Assembly (NCBI GenBank): GCA_017625775.1 | Contig: JAGAKE010000007.1 | Location: 1 to 46,942 of the forward strand | Source: Fibrobacteraceae bacterium | Lineage (GTDB): Bacteria > Fibrobacterota > Fibrobacteria > Fibrobacterales > Fibrobacteraceae | Direction: 5' to 3' | DNA length: 46,942 nt | Part shown: piece after piece, positions 18,146 to 26,199 of the stretch | Position numbering within the stretch: the stretch's first letter is position 1 | Layout of the letters: the number at the start of each line of letters is the position of its first letter | The notes under the pieces: model-generated | Told to the model about the DNA's origin: nothing | The model's database searches: none | Seen by the model: only the letters and a program-made list of their open reading frames with translations | Position numbers and translations under genes: made by a program

Positions 18146-19888
18146 TTACAATTTCCCAGAAACTATTTTATCATAAACTTTAAAAATGGACGAATGTGTT
18201 AAAATGCCTATAATTTCTCCTTTTGCATTTTTCACACACAATTCAGAAACTCCTGTTCGCACAAAGATTCTTGAAGCCGCATGTAAATCTTGCGAAGCCA
18301 AAAGCAATGGAGCTTTTACGGTACAATCAGAAATTAACAAATGGCGAAGCATTCCAGGTGCTGCCATATAAGTATTTCGCAAAACAGACATATCTAAAAG
18401 TCCGAGATATTCATTTTCTTCATACACTGGATAAACTGAAGATGAATCGATATAAGGCAAAACACCCATTAGCGGATCACTACCTCTTAATGGACACAAT
18501 TCTTGCAATGTCATCACTTCTTTCACTTGCACCACGCGCAATACATCTTGATCCATTTCTCCACGATGTGCCGGAGAAGAAAATTTATTTTTCACTTGAC
18601 TTTTATAAATGCTCCATGATCTAGAAAAAGCAATATGCATAACAGAAGACATTAAAAGTCCCGGCAATAAACTATAACTCCCAGTCATTTCACAAACCAT
18701 CACAACACCAGCAATCGGAGCTTTTGCCGCTCCAGCAAAAAACGCCCCCATTCCAACAAGAATCATCGCTTCAGGCACACGTAACAATCCTGGGAAAATT
18801 ATTTCAAAAACTCCCGCGAACGCCGCTCCTAAAAAACCACCAATAAAAAGCGACGGACCGAAAACACCACCCGAACCACCACTTCCAACAGTAAAACCAG
18901 TAGCAATAATTTTAGCCAAAACAATTCCTAGTAACATCATTACGCCAAGAAACGTTGTCGGCAATAAATTTGTAAATAAATTTCCAATGGCAGTAAAATC
19001 ACCACCAGCAACTTCTGGGTACGCAAGAATTAAAAGACCAGTTAATAAGCCTCCAATTGCTGGTTTAAACGCATTATTAATTTTTAAGTGCGCAAAACTT
19101 TTTTCTGTTTTCTCATAAAATTTGACATAGAAATAAGAAAAGGGAGCGCAAAGAACGCCTAGTAATGCGCACGCCAATAGCTCATAAAAATTGGTAAATG
19201 GAAAAAGTGGAGTTACCGCAAAAACTGGGGTTGCTCCCACAAATGCAATGTAAATAGTAAAAGAAGTTACAGAAGCAACTATTGAAGTAACAAAAGCATT
19301 CGATTCAAAATCTTCTCGATATAAAACTTCTACCGAGGTCAATGCTCCTGCAAGCGGCGCCTTGAAAATAGCGCCAAGTCCTGCGGCAGTTCCTGCCAAC
19401 ATAAAAATTCCGTGCAATGAACGCGGCATGCGAAATAAACGACATATTCCAGATGCAACGCCAGAACCTATTTGCGATACAGGGCCTTCGTAACCAGCGC
19501 TTCCGCCTGTAGAAAGCGTTATTACACTCGTCAAAAATTTTACCGGAGCCACTCGACGACGAATTTTTCCACCTTTATGATGGAATGAATGAATCATATT
19601 GTCTGTTCCCTGACCGGCGGCTTCAGGAGTTTTCGTGATTTTAAAAAGAATGAAACCAACCAACAAACCACCGATAGCTGGTACAGGTGCAAAGCACCAC
19701 CATGGTAAAGCATTTTCACCTTGAAAGGGAGATAAAACAAAAGCAGACGCCCACTCTAAAGATTTATGAAAAGCTATTGCAACAACGCCTGTGACACAAC
19801 CAATGATAGCTGCTAAAAGTATCTTTGGAAGATAGCCATTGATAATAAAAAATCGAGCAAAACGTCGCTGCAAATTTACAGAAGTCAT
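18146..19888 (-). CDS. ClC-family chloride channel/antiporter with CBS domains
   Basis: A 580-residue protein from the ATG at 19888, which overlaps the MATE stop as ATGA; the frame extends only to a TTG upstream. About ten membrane helices carry the ClC signatures. GGSAGYEGPVSQIGSG holds the gating glutamate, and GSGGSGGVFGPSLFIGG is the third anion-binding loop. The first loop reads AAGQGTDN rather than GSGIPE, as in several bacterial ClC subgroups. The last 130 residues form a CBS pair (VKEVMTLQELCPLRGSDP and TVKAPLLLASQDLHAASRIF). It conducts or exchanges chloride or another anion; which one is not determined. Confidence 0.92.
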   Translation of the reverse strand: MTSVNLQRRFARFFIINGYLPKILLAAIIGCVTGVVAIAFHKSLEWASAFVLSPFQGENALPWWCFAPVPAIGGLLVGFILFKITKTPEAAGQGTDNMIHSFHHKGGKIRRRVAPVKFLTSVITLSTGGSAGYEGPVSQIGSGVASGICRLFRMPRSLHGIFMLAGTAAGLGAIFKAPLAGALTSVEVLYREDFESNAFVTSIVASVTSFTIYIAFVGATPVFAVTPLFPFTNFYELLACALLGVLCAPFSYFYVKFYEKTEKSFAHLKINNAFKPAIGGLLTGLLILAYPEVAGGDFTAIGNLFTNLLPTTFLGVMMLLGIVLAKIIATGFTVGSGGSGGVFGPSLFIGGFLGAAFAGVFEIIFPGLLRVPEAMILVGMGAFFAGAAKAPIAGVVMVCEMTGSYSLLPGLLMSSVMHIAFSRSWSIYKSQVKNKFSSPAHRGEMDQDVLRVVQVKEVMTLQELCPLRGSDPLMGVLPYIDSSSVYPVYEENEYLGLLDMSVLRNTYMAAPGMLRHLLISDCTVKAPLLLASQDLHAASRIFVRTGVSELCVKNAKGEIIGILTHSSIFKVYDKIVSGKL

Positions 19889-21288
19889 ACTTGAGGTCCT
19901 AGAGACATTAAACGTCGCCAACTACCTGAACGCCAACGATAAAATAATACTATCGGGAACAAGAAAAAGGAAACTACAACACTTACCCAACTAGCTACTG
20001 GTCCAAGATCAAAAACGTATCCACAAAGCCAAAGAGCAAGCACGGTCAACCAATTTAAAATAACCATTGCCACCATAACCCAAAAGGTGTCGCCCGCTCC
20101 ACGAAGCGAACCTGCAAAAACAACCAAACCAACTTCCACTAAAACATAAGCAAAGGCGATTCGAAGCATTGTTTCTGCTAAAGGTTTTGAACTTTCAAAC
20201 AAACCAGCCACATCATTTTCTGGCCGGAAAATATCTGTAAGAACGCCTGGGAAACCAATAAAAATGATAGCCACTAGCAGTGAATAAAAAAAGCCAATCC
20301 AAAGAGAAGAACGTACGGAACGACGAACTGCTGCGGCATCTTTTGCTCCGACATAGCGCCCAACTAAACTTGTTGCAGCAATTTCTAAGCCAAGCAACGG
20401 AACATAAGCAACCATATCCCAATTAAACATAACAGTAGCTGCTGTAGCGACTGATGGTCCCATTCCATGAAATAAAAGAATCAGTGATTGAAAGGCGAAC
20501 ATAGAAAGAAACATTTCCGTTCCTGACGCACTACCCCGCCGCAACAATTCAAAAAACAGCCCTTTATGAAAGGAAAAAGAAAATCCAAAAATTTCCCTTG
20601 TATGTTTTCGACAATACTGTATAAACAAAATCAATAGTGTAGAAAAATTGCCAATAATGGTTCCATAGGCAGCACCCAAAATTCCGCATGCTGGAAATGG
20701 TCCCACCCCAAAAATCAATACATAATTTGCTCCAACATTAACGATTAGCCCAACAAATGCCGCAACCATGATCACTTTAGTTTTTCCGATTCCTGAAAAG
20801 AAAGAGACAAGAACCTGACGAAATAATATGATGATAGCGCCATATAACAATGTATCGAAATAAGCAGTTTGTGCTTCTAATTGAACGGGCGAAACCTCCG
20901 AAAGAGAAAACATCCAATACACAAATGGCTTCACTAACAAAACTAATGGCGTACAAATTAAGGCAAGAATTGCTGCCTGCGTGCATGATTTTGAACAATT
21001 TTTAAATCGTTTTGCACCAAAATTTTGAGCCACTTGAGCTGTTGAATAAGCAATCATACCATTGAAAAAGGTCATTATCATTACTTGAGCTGAACCACCT
21101 GCTAAAGCAGCATTCATCAATTCTGGGCCGATTTTAGCAAGAAACAGACGATCAGCAAAAGTCATTAAGGTGTCAAAAGACATAGAAAGTAACATTGGAA
21201 GAGCTACAATCATTACATCTCGAATATTTCCTCGATGCGGAGCCGCCAGAATCTGTTTTAAGAAAGTTTTTCTTCTTTGGTAAAGCAT
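19885..21288 (-). CDS. MATE family multidrug/sodium antiporter
   Basis: A 467-residue protein with twelve predicted membrane helices. The first repeat begins VMIVALPMLLSMSFDTLMTFADRLFLAKIG, a MatE signature, and the second half repeats it with AAVRRSVRSSLWIGFFY and SLRGAGDTFWVMV. MATE proteins export cationic compounds using sodium or proton gradients. The stop overlaps the ClC start by four bases, implying coupled translation. It is divergent from ffh, 57 bases away. The substrate is unknown. Confidence 0.92.
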   Translation of the reverse strand: MLYQRRKTFLKQILAAPHRGNIRDVMIVALPMLLSMSFDTLMTFADRLFLAKIGPELMNAALAGGSAQVMIMTFFNGMIAYSTAQVAQNFGAKRFKNCSKSCTQAAILALICTPLVLLVKPFVYWMFSLSEVSPVQLEAQTAYFDTLLYGAIIILFRQVLVSFFSGIGKTKVIMVAAFVGLIVNVGANYVLIFGVGPFPACGILGAAYGTIIGNFSTLLILFIQYCRKHTREIFGFSFSFHKGLFFELLRRGSASGTEMFLSMFAFQSLILLFHGMGPSVATAATVMFNWDMVAYVPLLGLEIAATSLVGRYVGAKDAAAVRRSVRSSLWIGFFYSLLVAIIFIGFPGVLTDIFRPENDVAGLFESSKPLAETMLRIAFAYVLVEVGLVVFAGSLRGAGDTFWVMVAMVILNWLTVLALWLCGYVFDLGPVASWVSVVVSFFLFPIVLFYRWRSGSWRRLMSLGPQV

Positions 21289-21345
21289 AATGATGCCAAA
21301 AATAACAAAATCAAATTATTTTTCTTTTAATTATATTTGTGCATT

Positions 21346-22704
21346 ATGTTTTCTCAATTAACTGACTCTTTAGAATCTACTCTTAAAAACCTGCGCGGGC
21401 AGGGAAAACTCACTGAAGAAAATGTCGCCGAATCATTGCGCGAGGTTAGGCGTGCTTTTCTTGAAGCAGATGTAAACTTTAACGTTACGCGTGACTTTGT
21501 AAAGTCGGTTAAAGAAAAAGCTCTCGGAGGCGACGTTCTTCTTTCCGTTACACCAGGACAGCAAATTGTAAAAATCATTCACGATGAATTAGTGAATACC
21601 ATGGGCGGTGAAACTAAAGAAGTTTCGCTTTCTGGTCCATCACCTATTGGAATTATGATGGTCGGTTTGCAAGGGTCTGGTAAAACGACTTTCGCCGGAA
21701 AAATCGCCCTTTATATGCGCAGCAAAAAAAAGCGCAAACCACTCCTTGTAGCAGCCGACGTTTATCGCCCTGCGGCTATTAAACAGTTGCAAGTGCTTGG
21801 AAAATCCATTGGAATTCCTGTGTACGATGAAGGGCAAGGAAACCCCGTTGAAATTATCAAGCATGGTTATGAATACGCTAAAGAAAATGGTTTTGATTTA
21901 GTTATTTACGATACAGCTGGCCGACTTCAAATCGATGAAGAATTAATGGTAGAACTTGAACAAGCAAGTGCTGCTGTTAAGCCAAATGAAATTTTCTTTG
22001 TAGCCGACGCTATGATTGGTCAAGAAGCAGTGAATGTTGCAGAAACATTCTTCCAGCGTTTGAATTTTACGGGCGTTTGTCTTTCTAAAATGGATGGCGA
22101 CACTCGAGGGGGCGCAGCTCTATCTATTAAAAAGATGACAGGCGTTCCCATTTGTTTTGTTGGCTTAGGCGAAAAACTTTCTGATTTAGATGTATTCCAC
22201 CCAGACCGTATGGCGAGCCGTATTCTCGGCATGGGCGACGTGGTAACTCTTGTAGAAAAGGCACAAGCTGTTATTGACGAAAAAGATGCAAAGGATTTAA
22301 AAAAGAAAATTTTCAACAATACCTTTGATTTGAACGATTTTTTAAATCAATTGCGTACTGTTAAAAAAATTGGTCGCTTTAAAGATATTTTAAGTTTAAT
22401 TCCCGGTTTGAACAAATTGCCCTTAGATCAAATTGACGATAAAGAGCTCGTTTATGTGGAAGCTATTTTAAGTTCTATGACTCCTAAAGAACGAAAGAAA
22501 CCTTCCATTATAGATGGTAGTCGAAAAAAACGTATTGCAAATGGTTCAGGAACAAACGTTCAGCGAGTGAATCAAATTCTTGCTCAATTTGAAAATATGA
22601 AAGAGATGTTCAAGAAAATCGGTAATTTTGCAAAAAAACAAAATGGAGGAACTCAAATAGGTTCTAATTATACTCCTCCTAAAAAGAAAAAGAAGAAACG
22701 CTAA
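21346..22704 (+). CDS. ffh: Signal recognition particle protein Ffh
   Basis: A 452-residue SRP54 GTPase, starting at ATG 21346; the upstream in-frame TTG is less likely. The N domain (residues 1-95) leads to the P-loop GLQGSGKTT near 108, then DTAGRLQIDEEL and LSKMDGDTRGGAALS for the G motifs. The M domain ends in a lysine tail (PPKKKKKKR). It binds signal peptides and 4.5S RNA to deliver ribosomes to FtsY. No clear ribosome binding site is visible. The RNA partner was not found in the window. Confidence 0.97.
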   Translation: MFSQLTDSLESTLKNLRGQGKLTEENVAESLREVRRAFLEADVNFNVTRDFVKSVKEKALGGDVLLSVTPGQQIVKIIHDELVNTMGGETKEVSLSGPSPIGIMMVGLQGSGKTTFAGKIALYMRSKKKRKPLLVAADVYRPAAIKQLQVLGKSIGIPVYDEGQGNPVEIIKHGYEYAKENGFDLVIYDTAGRLQIDEELMVELEQASAAVKPNEIFFVADAMIGQEAVNVAETFFQRLNFTGVCLSKMDGDTRGGAALSIKKMTGVPICFVGLGEKLSDLDVFHPDRMASRILGMGDVVTLVEKAQAVIDEKDAKDLKKKIFNNTFDLNDFLNQLRTVKKIGRFKDILSLIPGLNKLPLDQIDDKELVYVEAILSSMTPKERKKPSIIDGSRKKRIANGSGTNVQRVNQILAQFENMKEMFKKIGNFAKKQNGGTQIGSNYTPPKKKKKKR

Positions 22705-22710
22705 TTTTTT

Positions 22711-22745
22711 ATCGCCCGGCTTTGCCGGGCGATATTCTTTTTTCT
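22711..22745 (+). terminator. Intrinsic terminator after ffh
   Basis: A perfect 10-bp stem (ATCGCCCGGC and GCCGGGCGAT) with a three-base loop is followed by ATTCTTTTTT and preceded by a T-run. It begins seven bases after the ffh stop. Confidence 0.92.
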
Positions 22746-22870
22746 CTAAAAAAAAGTCCATATTGACTACATATTTGCTAATTCAAAAGAAATTCAACTT
22801 AATATATTTCTAAATATACTAGAGCAAAACAGGCGATTTCGCCTCCAAACATAATTCCCAAAGGAAATAT

Positions 22871-24370
22871 ATGGCAACCATAGAAATGTCAGCAAATCCA
22901 ATTGTACAGGCTCTCAAAAAGCCTTGCGAAAAATTCACCAAAGAAGACATCAAGTCCTACATCAAAAAAAATAATATTCAACATGTAAACTTTATGTATG
23001 CCGGTGGAGACGGGCGCCTAAAAACTCTGAATTTCGTAATAAACAACGCCGATTACTTAGACGAAATTCTCACCTGTGGCGAACGCGTTGATGGCTCATC
23101 CCTATTCAGCTACATCGAAGCTTCTTCTTCTGATTTATATGTAGTTCCTCGCTACGCTTCCGCTTTTATGGATCCGTTTGCAACCCTTCCAACTCTTTGC
23201 CTTCTCTGCTCTTTCTTTAACAAAGATGGCGAACCGCTTGAATCTTCACCAGAATACACACTTCACAAAGCCTGCAAAGCTTTCAAAAAAGAAACCGGCT
23301 TTGAATTTGAAGCTATGGGTGAATTAGAATACTATGTAATTGCAGAAGACCCTAAGGTATTCCCAGCTGTTGACCAAAAAGGCTATCATGAATCTGCACC
23401 TTTTGCTAAGTTCAATGAATTCCGTCAACAATGCATGCTCTACATTGCACAAGCGGGCGGTCTTATTAAATATGGTCACAGCGAAGTAGGTAACTTCACT
23501 CAAGATGGTAAACTTTACGAACAAAATGAAATTGAATTTTTACCATGCCCAGCAGAAAGTGCTGCTAACCAATTAACTGTAGCAAAATGGATTATCAGAA
23601 ACTTGGCCAATGAATTTGGTCTAGATGTTTCGTTTGCTCCAAAAATCACTGTTGGTAAAGCAGGTTCAGGCTTGCACGTTCACATGCGCATTATGAAAAA
23701 CGGTAATAACCAGATGCTCAAGAATGGCGTTATTTCTGATACTGCTAAACGTGCTATCGCTGGTATGATGAAGCTAGCTCCATCTATTACTGCATTTGGT
23801 AATATGAATCCAACTTCTTACTTACGCCTTGTACCACACCAGGAAGCACCAACTAATGTTTGCTGGGGCGACCGCAATCGTAGCGTTCTAGTTCGCGTAC
23901 CTCTTGGATGGGCTAGCAAAACAGACCTTTGCAAACAAGCAAACCCGAACGAACAAAAAAGCGCTTACGACACTCATCAAAAACAAACTGTGGAAATGCG
24001 CTCCCCAGATGCTTCTGCAAACGTTTACCTTTTAATGGCCGGACTTTGCGTGGCTTGCCGTCATGGTTTTGCTTTAAAAGATGGTCTTGCTGTTGCAGAA
24101 AAAACTTATGTGAATGTAAACATTCATAAGAAGGAAAATTCAAAAGTCTTGAAAAAACTCGACACACTTCCTGACAGTTGTGCAGCTTCTGCGGAATGTC
24201 TTGAAAAGCAACGCAAAATTTACGAAGAATTTGGCGTATTCTCTCCAGCAATGATTGATGGTATCATTAATCAACTCAAGGCTTTTAACGACAAAAATTT
24301 ACGTGCAAAAGTCACTAAAAGCAAAACCGCTATGAATGATTTGGTAAAAACCTATTTCTACTGCGGATAA
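22871..24370 (+). CDS. glnA: Glutamine synthetase (GS I-like)
   Basis: A 499-residue type I-like glutamine synthetase. MGELEYYVI carries active-site glutamates, GSGLHVHMRI is the ATP/glutamate-binding histidine motif, NPTSYLRLVPHQEAP the next signature, and RNRSVLVRVPLGW the substrate-binding arginine block. It makes glutamine from glutamate, ammonia and ATP. Where enterobacterial enzymes have the adenylylated NLYDLP tyrosine, this protein has KLDTLP with no tyrosine, so control by adenylylation seems unlikely. AAAGGAAAT precedes the ATG. A small hairpin (22831-22844) lies in the leader. Strong terminators follow. Confidence 0.93.
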   Translation: MATIEMSANPIVQALKKPCEKFTKEDIKSYIKKNNIQHVNFMYAGGDGRLKTLNFVINNADYLDEILTCGERVDGSSLFSYIEASSSDLYVVPRYASAFMDPFATLPTLCLLCSFFNKDGEPLESSPEYTLHKACKAFKKETGFEFEAMGELEYYVIAEDPKVFPAVDQKGYHESAPFAKFNEFRQQCMLYIAQAGGLIKYGHSEVGNFTQDGKLYEQNEIEFLPCPAESAANQLTVAKWIIRNLANEFGLDVSFAPKITVGKAGSGLHVHMRIMKNGNNQMLKNGVISDTAKRAIAGMMKLAPSITAFGNMNPTSYLRLVPHQEAPTNVCWGDRNRSVLVRVPLGWASKTDLCKQANPNEQKSAYDTHQKQTVEMRSPDASANVYLLMAGLCVACRHGFALKDGLAVAEKTYVNVNIHKKENSKVLKKLDTLPDSCAASAECLEKQRKIYEEFGVFSPAMIDGIINQLKAFNDKNLRAKVTKSKTAMNDLVKTYFYCG

Positions 24371-24373
24371 AAA

Positions 24374-24404
24374 ATTTTCCAAAACACCTAATGTTTTGGA
24401 AAAT
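24374..24404. terminator. First hairpin after glutamine synthetase
   Basis: A perfect 12-bp AT-rich stem, ATTTTCCAAAAC and GTTTTGGAAAAT, with a seven-base loop, starting four bases after the stop. There is no T-tract; it is probably an mRNA 3' stabiliser or the first of two serial structures. Confidence 0.75.
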
Positions 24405-24405
24405 G

Positions 24406-24444
24406 AAAAACGCCTCGAAGTTAATACCTTCGAGGCGTTTTTTT
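24406..24444 (+). terminator. Intrinsic terminator after glutamine synthetase
   Basis: Stem CGCCTCGAAG and CTTCGAGGCG with loop TTAATAC, preceded by A5 and followed by T7. It is a textbook rho-independent terminator, and the A5 could also let it work on the other strand for the convergent xylanase transcript. Confidence 0.95.
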
Positions 24445-24475
24445 ATAGTATCCCGCGCTACGCGCGGGATACTAT
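24445..24475. terminator. Perfect 14-bp palindrome between convergent genes
   Basis: Arms ATAGTATCCCGCGC and GCGCGGGATACTAT around a TAC loop. It ends three bases before the xylanase stop codon at 24479. It is probably the xylanase 3' hairpin; reading minus, it is followed by seven A rather than T, so it may act together with the A5/T7 terminator. Confidence 0.8.
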
Positions 24476-24478
24476 ATA

Positions 24479-26122
24479 TTACTTCAATTCAACAATTTCA
24501 GATTTTCCTCCAGTAGTTACTTTATACTTTCCGGGGAAACCACGAAATTTCACCACTCCATTTGCATCAGACTTAAATGTCCCCTTAGTGGTCCAGGTTT
24601 CATGCCAAAGTTTATAAATAACCTTTGCTGCTGGTTTTTCACGACCATCCATCGCAATAATTCCACCATTTTTCACCCAATGACGACCATCCCAAAAGCC
24701 CCATAGCAAAATACCTTCTACAGCACTGTGACTAAAGGCAGTACGCAAGAATAATTCATAACGTTTGGCTTGTTCTTCTTCACTAAAATCCATTCCCTTT
24801 TCCCAAGTTCCAAAATCTAATTCTGTTACTTTAATCGGTAAACCAAGAGAAGCAAGTTTATCCAGGCGCTCCTTTACAAGTCCAGGTACCACAGGTCTTG
24901 CATTAAAATGACACTGAACGCCAATACCATGTACAGGAACTTTTCTTTCTAACATCCCTTTTACAATGCCATAAAGTCTATCAGTTTCGCCCGCAGAAAC
25001 CACATTGTATTCATTAATAAACAAGCGTGCCTCTGGATCAGCCCGATGAGCCCAAACGTGCGCACTATCTAATAAATCCCAACCGCATTTATCAAAAATA
25101 AAAGCCTCATGGAACACTTCATTCCAAACATCATATTCTACGATTTGGCCTTTATATTCTTTTAAATCACGATCAATACGAGCCTTTATCTTTTTTCCTA
25201 TCTCTTTACAACTTCCTTGGTTACTAAAATGTTTATCAAAACCATAGCCTTGATGTCCCCAAACCAAAGTATGCGCTCTAAAGCCCCAATCATTTTCCTT
25301 TACATAATCCAAATATTGCTTAAATTCTTTCTTTTTAAGTTTTCCTTTTTTCGGTTCATATTCTGGCCACTTAAACTGATTTTCAGGCACGCCGTACCAG
25401 AAATATTTATTCGCCGTTTTGCGGTACCATTTTTCTACACTATCTTTAGAATCGTAAAGAGCTAATGCCGTACCAAATGGATAAGCATGCCGAACAAGTT
25501 CAACACTAACATCTGTATTCGGAGCGATTTTAAGTGTCAAATCTTTTTTTCGCAAACTATCAATACGAGCATCTGCGTTGTTATACCAAGTCATATCATT
25601 TACGCCTTCAGCAGGAATCACTTCCACATCATCAACGTAAATATCGCCCTTAGCATGCCCTAGTTGGAAAGCTACATTGTTTAAACCATAACCTTTCTGA
25701 TCCGCAAGAAAAGTCATAGAATATTCTTTCCAATCTTTTGTCAATTCATAAGCAGCACTTTCTTTTTGACGATAATCAGGAGGACCACCTTGAACAATCG
25801 CCACAATTGGCCCTGATCCATTTTCAATTTTTGCTTTAAATTTCAATGTATAAAAAGCAGAATCGGCTAAAAATTTTGGAGGTTGTAATTGTAAACTCCA
25901 CCAGGTTTTTGGTTTCTTCTTAATACTTACCATAGAACCCTGACTATTATCTACCCCTATGCCAGGCGTTCCCAATTTTTGTTCAATTACTGAGGGATCC
26001 TTCTCATTATTCCAAACATACCAGCCGCCATCTCCATACTCCAAATTTCCATTATTCATAATGCTTTGAGCAAAAGCTGCAGCCGCTATCCCTAAGATAG
26101 GAAAAACTAATTTAAAATTCAC
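24479..26122 (-). CDS. Secreted GH10 endo-beta-1,4-xylanase with N-terminal CBM
   Basis: A 547-residue protein with a signal peptide (ending AAAAFA). Residues about 22-175 (NGNLEYGDGGWYVWN ... DIYVDDVEVIPAEG) form a CBM4/9-like carbohydrate-binding jelly roll. The GH10 barrel follows: NQFKWPEYEPKKG, HTLVWGHQGYG, VEYDVWNEVFHEA with the acid/base Glu near residue 334, and KVTELDFGTW with the nucleophile near 433. LWGFWDGRHW is the eighth-strand Trp motif. A short C-terminal Ig-like strand set ends the protein. Known GH10 enzymes cut the xylan backbone. It is transcribed toward the glutamine synthetase terminators. Confidence 0.95.
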   Translation of the reverse strand: MNFKLVFPILGIAAAAFAQSIMNNGNLEYGDGGWYVWNNEKDPSVIEQKLGTPGIGVDNSQGSMVSIKKKPKTWWSLQLQPPKFLADSAFYTLKFKAKIENGSGPIVAIVQGGPPDYRQKESAAYELTKDWKEYSMTFLADQKGYGLNNVAFQLGHAKGDIYVDDVEVIPAEGVNDMTWYNNADARIDSLRKKDLTLKIAPNTDVSVELVRHAYPFGTALALYDSKDSVEKWYRKTANKYFWYGVPENQFKWPEYEPKKGKLKKKEFKQYLDYVKENDWGFRAHTLVWGHQGYGFDKHFSNQGSCKEIGKKIKARIDRDLKEYKGQIVEYDVWNEVFHEAFIFDKCGWDLLDSAHVWAHRADPEARLFINEYNVVSAGETDRLYGIVKGMLERKVPVHGIGVQCHFNARPVVPGLVKERLDKLASLGLPIKVTELDFGTWEKGMDFSEEEQAKRYELFLRTAFSHSAVEGILLWGFWDGRHWVKNGGIIAMDGREKPAAKVIYKLWHETWTTKGTFKSDANGVVKFRGFPGKYKVTTGGKSEIVELK

Positions 26123-26199
26123 ATTTCCTCCGTGAATTGATAATTTACGATTGATATTGAATATATACTATTACTTTTATAAAGCAATCATTTTTATTG

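Noticed and set aside
18223..18624. 133-residue open frame on the plus strand
   Set aside because: Antisense to the CBS part of the ClC gene, with no ribosome binding site or domain.
22763..22768. TTGACT as a -35 box for glutamine synthetase
   Set aside because: No reasonable -10 box is found 16-18 bases downstream.
22831..22844. Hairpin AGGCG-ATTT-CGCCT before glutamine synthetase as a riboswitch
   Set aside because: Only a 5-bp stem; no conserved glnA riboswitch core is visible.
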